Shown here piece after piece: positions 8,744 through 18,826 of a DNA stretch of 64,000 nt. Source of the stretch: CAVSWT01 sp963731745 (lineage in GTDB: Bacteria; Bacteroidota; Ignavibacteria; Ignavibacteriales; Ignavibacteriaceae). The notes below the pieces were generated by a model. The model saw only the letters and a program-made list of their open reading frames with translations. It was not told where the DNA came from and did not search any database. The first letter of the stretch is position 1, and each line of letters opens with the position of its first letter. The DNA is taken from the NCBI GenBank assembly GCA_963731745.1, contig CAVSWT010000015.1:62001-126000 (forward strand), written 5' to 3'. The position numbers and the translations under genes were made by a program.

Positions 8744-11401
8744 TTATATTAAATTTTCTAAAATCTCTTTCAGTTTGGATAAATTATTCTGCCAGTCTTT
8801 TTGTTTTGTTCTTTCTTTTTCAACAACTTCAGGCGCAGCGTTATTTACGAATTTTTCATTTGATAATTTTTTATTTATTCCAACTAAAGAACCCTCAAGT
8901 CTTGTAATTTCTTTTTGAAGCCTGCTTTTTTCAACATCAAGATCAATTAATCCGGCAAGCGGAACAAATATTTCAACATCTTTTACGACTGCCGAAGCAC
9001 AAGCTTTTGGCTTTGTTAAATTTTTATCGACTGTAATTTTATCAACTTTGGCAAGCTTCTTTATATAATCTAATTGATGCGGTGCTACATCTGAAGATTT
9101 AAATAAAACATCAACTGTTTTTGAAGGCGGAATATTCATTTCTCCACGAATGTTTCTAATTCCTGTTATAATATCCTGAACAAATTCCATTTCTTTTTCA
9201 GCTTCAAGATTAATATTTTTTTCATCAATTTTGGGATATTCTGAAATTGAAATGCTTTCACCTTCTTTTCGTTCTTCAATTAAATGCCATAGTTCTTCGG
9301 TAATGAATGGCATAAAAGGATGAACAATCTTTAACAAATCTTCAAATAGACCTAATGCTCTTGTCAGTACCGCCGATTTTATTTCTTCATCATCAGCGTA
9401 CAATTTGTTTTTAGAAAGCTCGATATACCAGTCACAGAAGTCATTCCATACATAAGAATAAATAATTTTTGAAGCATTATTAATTTCAAACTTTTCCATT
9501 GCTTGATTTAATTGAAGCAACACTTGATTGAATCTAGAAATTATCCATTTGTCGGCAAAGTCTAAATGTTTGTCGGCCAGATCTTTTTTTATTGGAATAT
9601 TTTCAGCGTTCATTAAAAGATATCTTCCGGCATTCCAAATTTTATTTGCGAAGTTTCTACCAATCTCACATTTATCTGAACTGAATAAAACATCCTGGCC
9701 AAGCGGCGCTAAATAAATTACTGTAAAACGTAATGCATCGGCACCGTAATCTTTTATTACTTCGAGCGGATCGGGAGAATTGCCGAGAGATTTGCTCATC
9801 TTTCTTCCCTGCATATCGCGGATTATACTTGTAAAATAAACATGCTTAAACGGAATATCATTTTTAAAATGCATTCCAGCCATTATCATTCGAGCAACCC
9901 AGAAAAAAATTATATCAGGTGCAGTTACAAGCGTATCAGTTGGGTAATAATAATTTTGCTCTTCTTCAGTTTTAAAAACATCATAAGCCCAAAGCCAGCT
10001 TGAAGCCCATGTATCAAGCACATCTTCTTCCTGCCGTAAATTTGTTGAACCGCAATGCGGACATTTTTCAGGAGGTGTAACTGAAACAATCGGGTTTTTA
10101 CATTCAATTGTGCAATGGTCATCTCCAACACAATACCAAACCGGGATTTGGTGCCCCCACCAAAGCTGCCGCGAAATACACCAATCAGTAATGTTATTCA
10201 TCCAATGGTCATAAGTTTTGACCCAGTGCTCAGGATAAAATTTTATCTTTCCATCATTAACAACTTTTAATGCCGGCTTTGATAAATCATCCATCTTCAT
10301 AAACCACTGTTCAGAGAGATATGGTTCAATCGGCACGCCACCTCTTTCAGAATAACCAACTTTGTTTTGGTAGTCTTCAACTTTTTCAAGTAGACCGTAT
10401 TCTTCAAATCTCGCCACTACTTTTTTTCTTACTTCATATCTATCCAGTCCTCTAAAATCTTCGGGAACATTGTTATTGGTTGATGCATCGTCATTAAAAA
10501 TATTTATGGTTTCAAGTTTATGACGCTTTCCCATTTCATAATCATTTACATCATGTGCGGGAGTAACTTTTACAGCACCGGTTCCAAATTCTTTTTCTAC
10601 ATATTCATCTGCAAAAATTGGAATTTCCCTTTCAACAATTGGAAGCAAAACTTTTTTGCCGATTAAATTTTTATACCGCTCATCGGCAGGATTGACTGCA
10701 ATACCGGTATCGCCAAGCATTGTTTCAGGCCTTGTAGTTGCAACAGTAATAAATCTATCTGAACCGATAACAGGATATTTAAAATACCAAAGCTTCCCGT
10801 TTACAACTTTGAAATTTACTTCTTCATCAGAGATAGCAGACTTCGAAGCCGGATCCCAATTTACCATTCTATAGCCGCGATAAATTTTTCCTTCATTATA
10901 AAGCGCGACAAAAGTTTCAATTACTTTTTTGTAATAATCTTCATCCATTGTAAAACGCTCACGGTCCCAGTCGCAGCTGACGCCAAGCTTTTTAAGCTGC
11001 TGAATTATAATTCCGCCGTACTTTTCTTTCCATTCCCAGCAGTGCTTTAAAAATTCTTCTCTACCAATTTCATATTTATCAATTCCTTTTTCTTTTAAGA
11101 AATTTAAAACTTTAGTTTCCGTGGCAATTGATGCGTGGTCAGTCCCGGGAACCCAGCAGGCATTGTATCCCTGCATTCTTTTTGTTCGAATAAAAATATC
11201 CTGAAGTGAGTTATTTAAAATATGCCCCATGGTTAAACTGCCGGTAATATTTGGGGGAGGGATTACAATTGTGTACGGAGTTTTTGTTTCATCAATTTCG
11301 GAATGAAAAATTTTATGCTTCAGCCAGTATGAATACCATTTATCCTCTACTGAAGATGGATTATAAGCTTTGGGAATCTCGTTATTTTGAACGTTAGACA
11401 T
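8744..11401 (-). CDS. valS: Valyl-tRNA synthetase
   Basis: 885 residues, the usual length for bacterial ValRS. The class I HIGH-type motif is PPPNITGSLTMGHILNNSLQ (HxxH variant TMGH), the KMSKS loop is GRKMSKSLGNSPDPLEVI, and the WWGHQIPVWYC segment is diagnostic for ValRS/IleRS/LeuRS. The inserted editing domain contains TTRPETMLGDTGIAVNP. A zinc-type cluster CPHCGSTNL lies near the catalytic insert, and the C-terminal coiled-coil tRNA-binding arm is present (LDVEKSRLQKEITRLEGSL). It charges tRNA-Val and clears Thr-tRNA-Val. The roughly 250 bases upstream, shared with the divergent CheB/CheR gene, are AT-rich; no T-box-like leader was recognised. Confidence 0.97.
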   Translation of the reverse strand: MSNVQNNEIPKAYNPSSVEDKWYSYWLKHKIFHSEIDETKTPYTIVIPPPNITGSLTMGHILNNSLQDIFIRTKRMQGYNACWVPGTDHASIATETKVLNFLKEKGIDKYEIGREEFLKHCWEWKEKYGGIIIQQLKKLGVSCDWDRERFTMDEDYYKKVIETFVALYNEGKIYRGYRMVNWDPASKSAISDEEVNFKVVNGKLWYFKYPVIGSDRFITVATTRPETMLGDTGIAVNPADERYKNLIGKKVLLPIVEREIPIFADEYVEKEFGTGAVKVTPAHDVNDYEMGKRHKLETINIFNDDASTNNNVPEDFRGLDRYEVRKKVVARFEEYGLLEKVEDYQNKVGYSERGGVPIEPYLSEQWFMKMDDLSKPALKVVNDGKIKFYPEHWVKTYDHWMNNITDWCISRQLWWGHQIPVWYCVGDDHCTIECKNPIVSVTPPEKCPHCGSTNLRQEEDVLDTWASSWLWAYDVFKTEEEQNYYYPTDTLVTAPDIIFFWVARMIMAGMHFKNDIPFKHVYFTSIIRDMQGRKMSKSLGNSPDPLEVIKDYGADALRFTVIYLAPLGQDVLFSSDKCEIGRNFANKIWNAGRYLLMNAENIPIKKDLADKHLDFADKWIISRFNQVLLQLNQAMEKFEINNASKIIYSYVWNDFCDWYIELSKNKLYADDEEIKSAVLTRALGLFEDLLKIVHPFMPFITEELWHLIEERKEGESISISEYPKIDEKNINLEAEKEMEFVQDIITGIRNIRGEMNIPPSKTVDVLFKSSDVAPHQLDYIKKLAKVDKITVDKNLTKPKACASAVVKDVEIFVPLAGLIDLDVEKSRLQKEITRLEGSLVGINKKLSNEKFVNNAAPEVVEKERTKQKDWQNNLSKLKEILENLI

Positions 11402-11654
11402 CTTTCCTCTATTAACATTTTAATTTTGTGAATTGCAAATATAATTATTTTTTCTGAAGGTTATGAGGCTAGATTAGGCTAAATTTGGCTTAAATAATTA
11501 TTAAATGACGTTTACTGGAACTAATTCAAAATCGATTTAAGGCTATGGCAAAAATCATTTTTTTTTATTATTGTTATCGTAAGTTTTTAAATTATTTAAT
11601 AAGCCACATTTAATTAGTTAAAAAAGTAAATTGATTAAATGATGGAGGTGTTCA

Positions 11655-14600
11655 ATGACTAAAAAGAAAAAACAGTCAACTTCTAACTCAAAAAAAAATA
11701 AAAATGCCGATAAACAATCCGGGGAAAATTCTTCAAAAGTCAGCCAAAAAGAAATGGACAAAAATTCAACAATAGATGATACTAAAAACGATTTCCCCAT
11801 TGTTGGTATAGGCGCTTCAGCCGGCGGGCTTGAAGCCTTTTCAGAATTGATCAATCATCTTCCTGAAGAAACAGGTTTGGCATACGTTTTCATTCAGCAT
11901 TTATCCCCTGACCATGAGAGCATTTTATCAAATCTTATTTCAAAAAAAACAAAAATACCTGTGCATGAGGTTGTTGATAAAGTTAAGCTGAAACAAGATA
12001 ATATTTATATAATTCAACCAAATACAAATATTAAGCTTGAAGACGGAACTTTACATGTTTCGCCCAGAGAAGAAAACTCCCAAAAATTTCTTCCAATTGA
12101 TTTTTTTATGCGTTCTCTTGCGGAAATAAAGAAAAATAAAGCAATAGGCATAATTTTATCGGGCACCGGAACTGACGGCACTTTAGGAATGAAAGCAATA
12201 AAAGGCGAGGGCGGGCTGACGTTTGCACAAGATATAAAATCGTCTAAGTTTAACGGCATGCCCAGCAGCGCAATTTCTTCGGGAAGCGTTGATTTTATAC
12301 TTCCGCCTGAAAATATTGCAAGAGAGCTAACGAGAATCGGGAAACATCCTTACGTTGCTTTTACACCGCAAACACACAAAGAGGAAATACCGCCTGAAGA
12401 GAGTCAAAATTTAGCTAAAGTTTTTTCTATCCTTTTAAAAAATAATGGGGTTGATTTCAAATTCTACAAACCTAACACAATTAAAAGGCGAATTGAAAGA
12501 CGAATGATGCTGAAGAAATTGAATTCAATGGAAGATTATATTAATTATTTAAAGAAAAATTCTACTGAAGTTGATAGTTTATTTCAAGATTTACTGATAA
12601 ATGTAACGGGATTTTTTAGAGACAGCGATCTTTTTAAAACATTAAATGAAGAAATATTTCCGCAATTATTTCAGATTAAATCCCCTGATGATCCGTTTAG
12701 AATTTGGGTCCCCGGCTGTTCAACCGGCGAGGAGGCATATTCAATTGCAATCAGCGTTCTTGAATTTCTTGAAGATCATCATTTAAAAAATACGGTTCAA
12801 ATATTTGCTACAGACATAAACGATAATGTTATTGATATAGCAAGAGCCGGAGTATTTTCCGAAAATATTCTGCAGGATGTTTCAGAAGATAGACTAAGAA
12901 AATTCTTTGTTAAGCATAACGGCGGTTATCAAATATCAAGGAGAATAAGAGAGCTTTGTGTTTTTGCAAAACAAAATATTATAGAAGACCCCCCGTTTTC
13001 AAAAATTGACCTTGTAAGCTGCCGAAATTTATTAATATATCTTGCACCTGTTCTACAAAAAAAAGTTATTCCTACCTTTCACTATGCTTTAAATCCGGAT
13101 GGAGTTTTGGTTTTAGGAACGTCCGAATCAATAGGAACGTTTGCAGATCTTTTCCGGCTAATAGATAAAAAATATAAAATATATTTAAAGAAGAATATTC
13201 CTCAAAAAATTAACTTCGATCTTTCTTATATAAGCAGCGGAAATAAAAACGAACAAAAATTTAAGCTTGACAAAAAATCAACTCACTCTTTTGATATATC
13301 AGAAGAAGTTAAAAAAATACTTTTAACTAAGTTTACACCGCCCGGAGTTTTGGTTGATGAAGATATGAATATAATTCAGTTTATCGGCAATACCGGCAAA
13401 TATTTAGAGCCGGCTTCAGGTTTAGCCAGCCTTAATTTATTTAAAATGAGTAAAGAAGGCTTGCTTTTGGATCTTCGTTCTGCAACTAAAAAAGCAAAGC
13501 AGCAAAATAAAACGATAACAAAAAATGGAATAGAAGTTAAGGATTCAAGCAGCAATATTAATGTGGATTTAATTGTTACTCCAATTGTTCAGCCAAATGA
13601 TTCCAAAGCGTTAAATTTTTTAGTTCTGTTTAAAGATGGGCAGATTAGCATAGACGGCCATGATGGAGTGGAATCAAAAAAATCTAAAAGCAAAAAAAAT
13701 CCTTCAGCAAAAGATCCTATCGAAGTAAAAAAATTAGAAGAAGAACTTGTTGCCACAAAAGAATATCTTCAATCGCTTATAAATGAAAAAGATTCGGCAA
13801 ATGAAGAGCTTCGATCTACGCTGGAAGAGCTGCAGTCAAGCAATGAAGAATTGCAAAGTACAAATGAAGAAATGGAAACCGCAAAAGAAGAGCTTCAATC
13901 TACAAATGAAGAATTATCAACTGTAAATGAAGAGCTTGAAAATCAGAACATTGAATTAACACAGGCAAATAATGATTTAATTAATTTACTCTCAAGCGTT
14001 AATATTCCAATAGTTATGCTTGACGGCAGGCGAAGGATAAGAAGATTTACACCAGCCTCGGAAAAAATTTTTAATCTGCTGCCAGGTGATGTAGGCAGAG
14101 TTTTTAATGATATAAGGCCAAGTATTAAAATAAATAATTTGGATACATTAATTAATGAAGTTATGGATTCACTTGAAACCAAAGAATTAGAGTTACAAGC
14201 TCAAAATAATAATTGGTATTTATTAAGAATAAGGCCTTACAGAACAATTGAAAATAAAATTGACGGCGTTGTTATAGTTTTATCAGATATTGATAAAGTA
14301 AAAAACAGTTTGGAAAATTATAAAAGGATTAAAGAATATTCCGATGCTATTATTGAAACCTTAAGAGAACCTTTTATAATTCTAGACGGTGATTTGAGAA
14401 TTAAGAGCGCTAATAAATCATTTTATCAAGCCTTTAAAACTAGCAATGATGGAACGGAAAATAAATTTATTTACGAGATTGCAAACGGTCTGTGGAACAT
14501 ACCGGAATTAAGGAAATTTTTAGAACAGGTTATTTCCGAAGATAGAAATTTTGATGGTTATTCAATTAAGCATGATTTTGCAGAAATTGGAGAAAAAACA

Positions 14601-14684
14601 TTGGAATTAAACGGCAGAAAAATAGTAAATAAAGACGGCACTCCGGATTTAATTTTACTATCTATTGGAATAGATAGCGATTAA
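11655..14684 (+). CDS. CheB-CheR-PAS fusion signalling protein
   Basis: 1009 residues. Residues 1-45 are a Lys/Ser-rich linker. A CheB methylesterase domain follows at about 47-235 (GIGASAGG with Ser55, FIQHLSPDH, SGTGTDG) and a CheR methyltransferase domain at about 250-510 (RRIERRM, WVPGCSTGEEAYS, CRNLLIYL). A strongly heptad-patterned coiled coil lies at about 690-770 (repeats of NEELQSTNEE type), followed by a PAS_10-like domain and a final PAS domain. No receiver domain is present. No other chemotaxis gene lies nearby, so methyl-accepting chemotaxis is unlikely; such fusions are generally viewed as sensory hubs working with histidine kinases, and a multi-PAS kinase follows 125 bases downstream. 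A strong ribosome binding site GGAGG at 11644-11648 supports the start. Confidence 0.93.
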   Translation: MTKKKKQSTSNSKKNKNADKQSGENSSKVSQKEMDKNSTIDDTKNDFPIVGIGASAGGLEAFSELINHLPEETGLAYVFIQHLSPDHESILSNLISKKTKIPVHEVVDKVKLKQDNIYIIQPNTNIKLEDGTLHVSPREENSQKFLPIDFFMRSLAEIKKNKAIGIILSGTGTDGTLGMKAIKGEGGLTFAQDIKSSKFNGMPSSAISSGSVDFILPPENIARELTRIGKHPYVAFTPQTHKEEIPPEESQNLAKVFSILLKNNGVDFKFYKPNTIKRRIERRMMLKKLNSMEDYINYLKKNSTEVDSLFQDLLINVTGFFRDSDLFKTLNEEIFPQLFQIKSPDDPFRIWVPGCSTGEEAYSIAISVLEFLEDHHLKNTVQIFATDINDNVIDIARAGVFSENILQDVSEDRLRKFFVKHNGGYQISRRIRELCVFAKQNIIEDPPFSKIDLVSCRNLLIYLAPVLQKKVIPTFHYALNPDGVLVLGTSESIGTFADLFRLIDKKYKIYLKKNIPQKINFDLSYISSGNKNEQKFKLDKKSTHSFDISEEVKKILLTKFTPPGVLVDEDMNIIQFIGNTGKYLEPASGLASLNLFKMSKEGLLLDLRSATKKAKQQNKTITKNGIEVKDSSSNINVDLIVTPIVQPNDSKALNFLVLFKDGQISIDGHDGVESKKSKSKKNPSAKDPIEVKKLEEELVATKEYLQSLINEKDSANEELRSTLEELQSSNEELQSTNEEMETAKEELQSTNEELSTVNEELENQNIELTQANNDLINLLSSVNIPIVMLDGRRRIRRFTPASEKIFNLLPGDVGRVFNDIRPSIKINNLDTLINEVMDSLETKELELQAQNNNWYLLRIRPYRTIENKIDGVVIVLSDIDKVKNSLENYKRIKEYSDAIIETLREPFIILDGDLRIKSANKSFYQAFKTSNDGTENKFIYEIANGLWNIPELRKFLEQVISEDRNFDGYSIKHDFAEIGEKTLELNGRKIVNKDGTPDLILLSIGIDSD

Positions 14685-14809
14685 AAAATTCTTTATTGTT
14701 GTAATTTACATCATAACACAAATATTGAAAAAATTCTATATTCATTCAGCTTAGATTTAATCCCAAAAAACACTGATCTTATTTAAATACTTATGAAATA
14801 GTTTGTACG

Positions 14810-17033
14810 ATGCAAGATTTAGAAAACAAATTTTTAACGGATGAAATGGGGAAAACTGTCCAAAAAGAGTTTTATGAATTGCTTGTCACCCAACAGCAAA
14901 TTGAAGAGTCACGCGACTATTACGCCGATTATTTTGATTTTGCCCCGATAGGGTTAATAACTTTTAATGAAAAAGGAGTTATAAAGGATATCAATCTTAC
15001 CGGCACTGAAATGCTGCAGATGGAAAGAAGTCATTTAATTAATTTATCGCTAATAAATTTCGTTGATAAAAACGAACATAAAAAATTTTACGATCATTTT
15101 AAGAAATGCACTGAAGATAAGAAAAAGATTTCTACTGAACTAACACTCAAATTAGCGAGCAAAAATGTAATTCAAGTTGAACTTAAAACAATTCCTGCCC
15201 CGGATTATATTAATAAAAAATTAATATTCAGATCAGCACTTATCGATATTACCGATAGAAAAAAGAGTGAAGAAAAAATATCAAAGCTTGCATCTATCGT
15301 TGAAGCATCTGATGATGCCATTTTTAGTACCGATCTCGATTCAATAATTACCACATGGAATGAGGGCGCAAAAAATATTTTTGGTTATACTGCCGATGAG
15401 GTAATAGGTAAATCTATAGATATTTTTATTCCACAGAACCTCAAAGAAGAATTAGAAATAAGTTACTCTAAAATTAAAAGTGGAGAACGGATAGATCATT
15501 TTGAAACAATAAGAATTAATAAAAATGGTGAAAGAGTATATGTTTCAAAATCAATGTTTCCAACTAAAAATAAAAACGGAGAAATAATAGGCGTATCAAT
15601 TATATCCAGAGATATAACACAACAAAAATTAGCCCAATTAGCTGAACGTGAAAGTAATGAAAGATTTAGGCAGCTGGCAGAAAACATCCAGGTTGCTTTT
15701 GTTATAACTGACACAGAAGGAAAAAGGATTATATATGTAAGCCCTGCCTATAAAGATATTTTTGAACTCGAGGCAATTGAAATTATCAATGACCCTAATT
15801 TAGGAAGAGCTATAATTCACCCTGATGACAAAGAAAGAATTTTAAGAAAAATAGAAGAAAGAGCAATTACTTTTAGCTTTGATGAAGAATTTAGAATTAT
15901 TACAAAAAGCGGTAAAGTTAAATGGATTCATTCACGATCATTCCCGGTTAAAGATAAATCAGGAAAAGTATACCGCATTGCCGGAATTGCGGAAGACATA
16001 ACAAAAGCGAAAATTGCTGAAGAAGATTTAAAGAATTCGGAATTAAGATTCAGAAAAGCTGTTTCAAATTTCCCGGACGTATTTGTTATATATAATTCTG
16101 AAGAGAAAATTGAATTTATTAATAAAGCCGGATTGAGGTTAACCGGACTTAGCGAAAAAGAAATTTTAAATCATAAGGATGAGGAAATATTATCACCGGA
16201 AATTACAAACCTGTATATTAAGATACTTAAGGATTGCTTCGAGAAAAAAATACTTCAATCAACAGAATGTACTTTTGAAGTAAATGACGAAGAATTAACA
16301 TTTGAAATTAAATTTGTTCCACTGCTGGATGATAATAAAAATATACTTCAAGTATTAGGTATTTACCATAATATAACCGACGGCAAAGAAAGAGAAAAAT
16401 TAATACAAGACTTCATTAAATGCAAAAGAACTTCTTATAAAAGAAACACATCATAGGGTTAAAAATAATTTACAGGTTATTTACAGCTTACTCAGCCTTC
16501 AGTCGCATTATCTCAAAGATGATGAAACAAAGGATATTTTTAGGCAGAGTCAAAATAGAGTTAGAGCAATGTCGCTTATTCACGACAAGCTGCATTATCA
16601 CAGCAGCCTGGGCGGAGTAATGTTTAAGGAATATGTAGAGGATTTAGTAAAAATTATTTTTGATACTTACAATGTTGAAAAAGGACATGTAAAATTAGAT
16701 ATGTCAGTTGAAAATGTTTTTGCTGATATTAATTTGATAGCCTCAATTGGATTAATAATAAATGAAATAGTTACAAATTCATTTAAATACGCTTTCCCGG
16801 AAGAGAGAAAAGGAACAATCTATATACATATAAAAAAGCTGACGGAAAGAAAATTTGAAATGATAATTGGCGATGACGGAATAGGTTTTCCGGAAGGGCT
16901 TAATATTAAAGATTCCAATACATTGGGTTTGCAGGTTGTGCAGTCTTTGGTTTCACAGCATAATGGAAGCTTTGAAATGTGCAGTAAAAAAGGAACAGAA
17001 ATTAAATTCGTATTTGAGGAAGAAGAAGAGTGA
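14810..17033 (+). pseudogene. Multi-PAS sensor histidine kinase (HisKA_2 type), frameshifted before the H-box
   Basis: Two frames together encode about 740 residues. The first frame (14810-16456) gives four PAS domains at roughly residues 35-150, 155-275, 280-405 and 410-525, each ending in a D-ITD/ISRDIT-type motif. Near 16405-16415 the homology moves by one base; in the new frame the sequence reads LLIKETHHRVKNNLQVIYSL, the HisKA_2 phospho-acceptor box, followed by an ATPase domain (NEIVTNSFKYAF, GDDGIGFPEG, TLGLQVVQSL) ending at 17033. As written, the first frame adds a short unrelated tail and stops, so PAS sensors and kinase are separated. Whether this is a sequencing indel or a true break is unresolved. 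Cytosolic; likely partner of the CheB-CheR fusion. Confidence 0.85.
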
Positions 17034-17052
17034 ATGAATTAATTTTCATTCA
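17031..17052. terminator. Weak hairpin between convergent genes
   Basis: TGAATGAA at 17031-17038 pairs with TTCATTCA at 17045-17052 around a 6-base loop, in the short gap between the kinase stop and the phosphatase stop. There is no U-run and the stem is AT-rich, so terminator function is tentative. Confidence 0.3.
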
Positions 17053-17696
17053 ATCTTATAAAGATAATTAGGAATTTTAATCTGCACTTTACCATTATAA
17101 ATCCCCTCTAAATCACTTTGCTGATCGCCGATAGTTGCTTCAATTTTATAACCTTTTTTTTCAAGCTCTTCTCTTACTTTGGATTTATATTTTACCGCTG
17201 TTAAATTGTATTCGTCAGAACTTCGAGTGATTAAAGTATCGTAATTTAAAAATCCTTCAGCCTTTAAATTTATTTCTGTATCCTCCTGCTGATAATATTT
17301 TCTGCCTGTAAGAAAAACAATTTTAACTTTTTTATCTAGAAGAAATTTATAAAGTGTAAGCATATGCGGAACAGCTTTACAGTTTACTTCAGCTATCCAA
17401 TTATCCCAATCCTTTTTAATATAACAGAAATCATCTTTTTTCAGTATATCATAATTTGAAAGTACGGTTTCGTCAACATCAAAAACTACAGTCGTGCTGT
17501 CATTAAATTCCAAACCGCTTAATTCTGATTTAGCACTTTCAACAACAGAATTCATTTCATCTGCATAGCCGCCGTTTTCATAGTAAGATATTATATCTTT
17601 TTTTACATTATCTAAATTTGGCGGGGCATAGCATGAGGAGAATAAAAAGAATAGTACATAAAATATTTTTGAATACTTAATTAAAACCGTGTTCAT
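17046..17696 (-). CDS. HAD-family class B/e(P4)-type acid phosphatase lipoprotein
   Basis: 216 residues. The N-terminus is a lipoprotein signal (hydrophobic stretch, then LFSSC with Cys22). The mature part is a HAD phosphatase: VVFDVDETVLSN with D73 and D75, KIVFLTGRKY as motif II, a Lys in the AVKYKSKVRE segment, and IGDQQSDLEG as the Asp-rich final motif. This arrangement matches the class B / lipoprotein e(P4) subfamily, which removes phosphate from nucleotides outside the cytoplasm. The length is short but complete. It converges with the kinase (13 bases between stops), and a repeat element lies just upstream of its start. Confidence 0.85.
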   Translation of the reverse strand: MNTVLIKYSKIFYVLFFLFSSCYAPPNLDNVKKDIISYYENGGYADEMNSVVESAKSELSGLEFNDSTTVVFDVDETVLSNYDILKKDDFCYIKKDWDNWIAEVNCKAVPHMLTLYKFLLDKKVKIVFLTGRKYYQQEDTEINLKAEGFLNYDTLITRSSDEYNLTAVKYKSKVREELEKKGYKIEATIGDQQSDLEGIYNGKVQIKIPNYLYKIE

Positions 17697-17751
17697 TTCA
17701 GACCTGTAAAAAGGAAATATACTGTAACAAAGTAAAATTGAAATAAATTTT

Positions 17752-17828
17752 CTTAGTGTTTCTTTGTGCTCTTAGTGGTAAAAAAGAGCCCGACCACTAA
17801 GGCACTTAGTTCACTTAGCTTCACTAAG
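17752..17828. repeat. Inverted repeat built of CACTAAG-type 8-9 base units
   Basis: Left arm at 17752-17779 reads CTTAGTGTTTCTTTGTGCTC then TTAGTGGT. Right arm at 17793-17828 reads ACCACTAAGGCACTTAGTTC then ACTTAGCTTCACTAAG. Both consist of repeated CAC(T/A)AAG-like units facing each other across 13 bases. It resembles the repeats flanking the GxxExxY gene at 58.3-58.7 kb but contains no gene. Confidence 0.65.
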
Positions 17829-17855
17829 GTTCTTATATAATTAATTTTGAACATT

Positions 17856-18687
17856 TCAGTTATTTTTAATTCCAAATAAAAACAGAAGAGGCCTTTCTAA
17901 TCTTTCCGCCCAGGCATTTTCCGTATGTTCCGCACCAGGCGCATAATAATAATCAATATCAGTCCCGATTATAAAATTTTTATCACTTAAAGCACAAAAC
18001 ATTTTTTGGCCTCGCGGCAAACCGTCTTCTCCATGATCAATATAAATTTTAATTTCTTTTTTATCGCCTTTGTAATCTTTAACCATCTTGATTGCTTTTT
18101 CATCATCATAATAAAATGAACTTGATAAGCAGCCCGCCTTACCGAAAATATTAGGAAATTTCCATGCCGCTATAGAATGAAATTAAACCGCCCATTGAAG
18201 ATCCCATAATAGCAGTATTTTCTTTTTCGGGTTTAGTTCGATAGTTAGAATTGATAAACGGAATTAATTCTTCAATAATAAATTTTATATAGTTATTCCC
18301 TTTTTCCGAATCACTGTATTCTTCAAGTCTTTCATCATTATTATAAATTCCGACAATAATTATTTCTTTAAGCTTGCCAGATTTTATTAATTTTGAAGCT
18401 GTTTCATCAACCCGCCAATCCATTCCGGCATATGATGTCTTTGGATCCAAAATATTTTGGCCATCATGCATATATAGAACAGGATAGTTTTTTAACAATT
18501 CACTTCCATAACCCGGCGGAAGCCAAACAATTATATCTCTTTCATTTTGTAAAATTTCTGATTTGAAATTTTTATGATATCTAACATCGCCTACTATTTT
18601 AAGTTTACCAATTCGTTTATTTTTCTTTCTTTTATGCAATTTTGATTCGCTTTCCTGCTGAACAATTGCCTGAGGTAGATTTTCCAT
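17856..18687 (-). pseudogene. Esterase D/Fes-type alpha/beta hydrolase, frameshifted
   Basis: The N-terminal frame (18151-18687, 178 residues) holds a putative-esterase fold: VWLPPGYGSELLKNYPVLYM, HDGQNILD, GMDWRVDETAS, and the nucleophile elbow GSSMGGLISFYSG. It stops soon after the elbow at 18151. From about 18163-18172 downstream, another frame continues the family sequence (WKFPNIFGKAGCLSSSFYYD, then IYIDHGEDGLP, then APGAEHTENAWAERLERPLL) to the stop at 17856, supplying the likely catalytic Asp and His. Total would be about 276 residues. The relatives are enterochelin-esterase-like hydrolases acting on small esters. A single indel separates the serine from the acid and base, so the product as written should be inactive. 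Confidence 0.82.
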
Positions 18688-18826
18688 TAAACCCTTATAC
18701 TTAATTAGATTTTAATAACTTTAATTTAAAGCTAATGTTATTTTATTATTCAAATCAAGTTGTGTGTGATGCTGTTTCTTAGCCGCTATTTTGTTTAGGT
18801 TTAAACAATAATTCCGGAAATTGAAT

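Noticed and set aside
11402..11654. Possible T-box or riboswitch leader for valS
   Set aside because: No specifier stem, antiterminator motif or terminator hairpin was seen in this AT-rich gap.
13790..13960. Direct DNA repeats of GAAGAGCTT type
   Set aside because: They encode the heptad coiled coil of the CheB-CheR fusion; the repeat is at protein level, not a mobile or satellite element.
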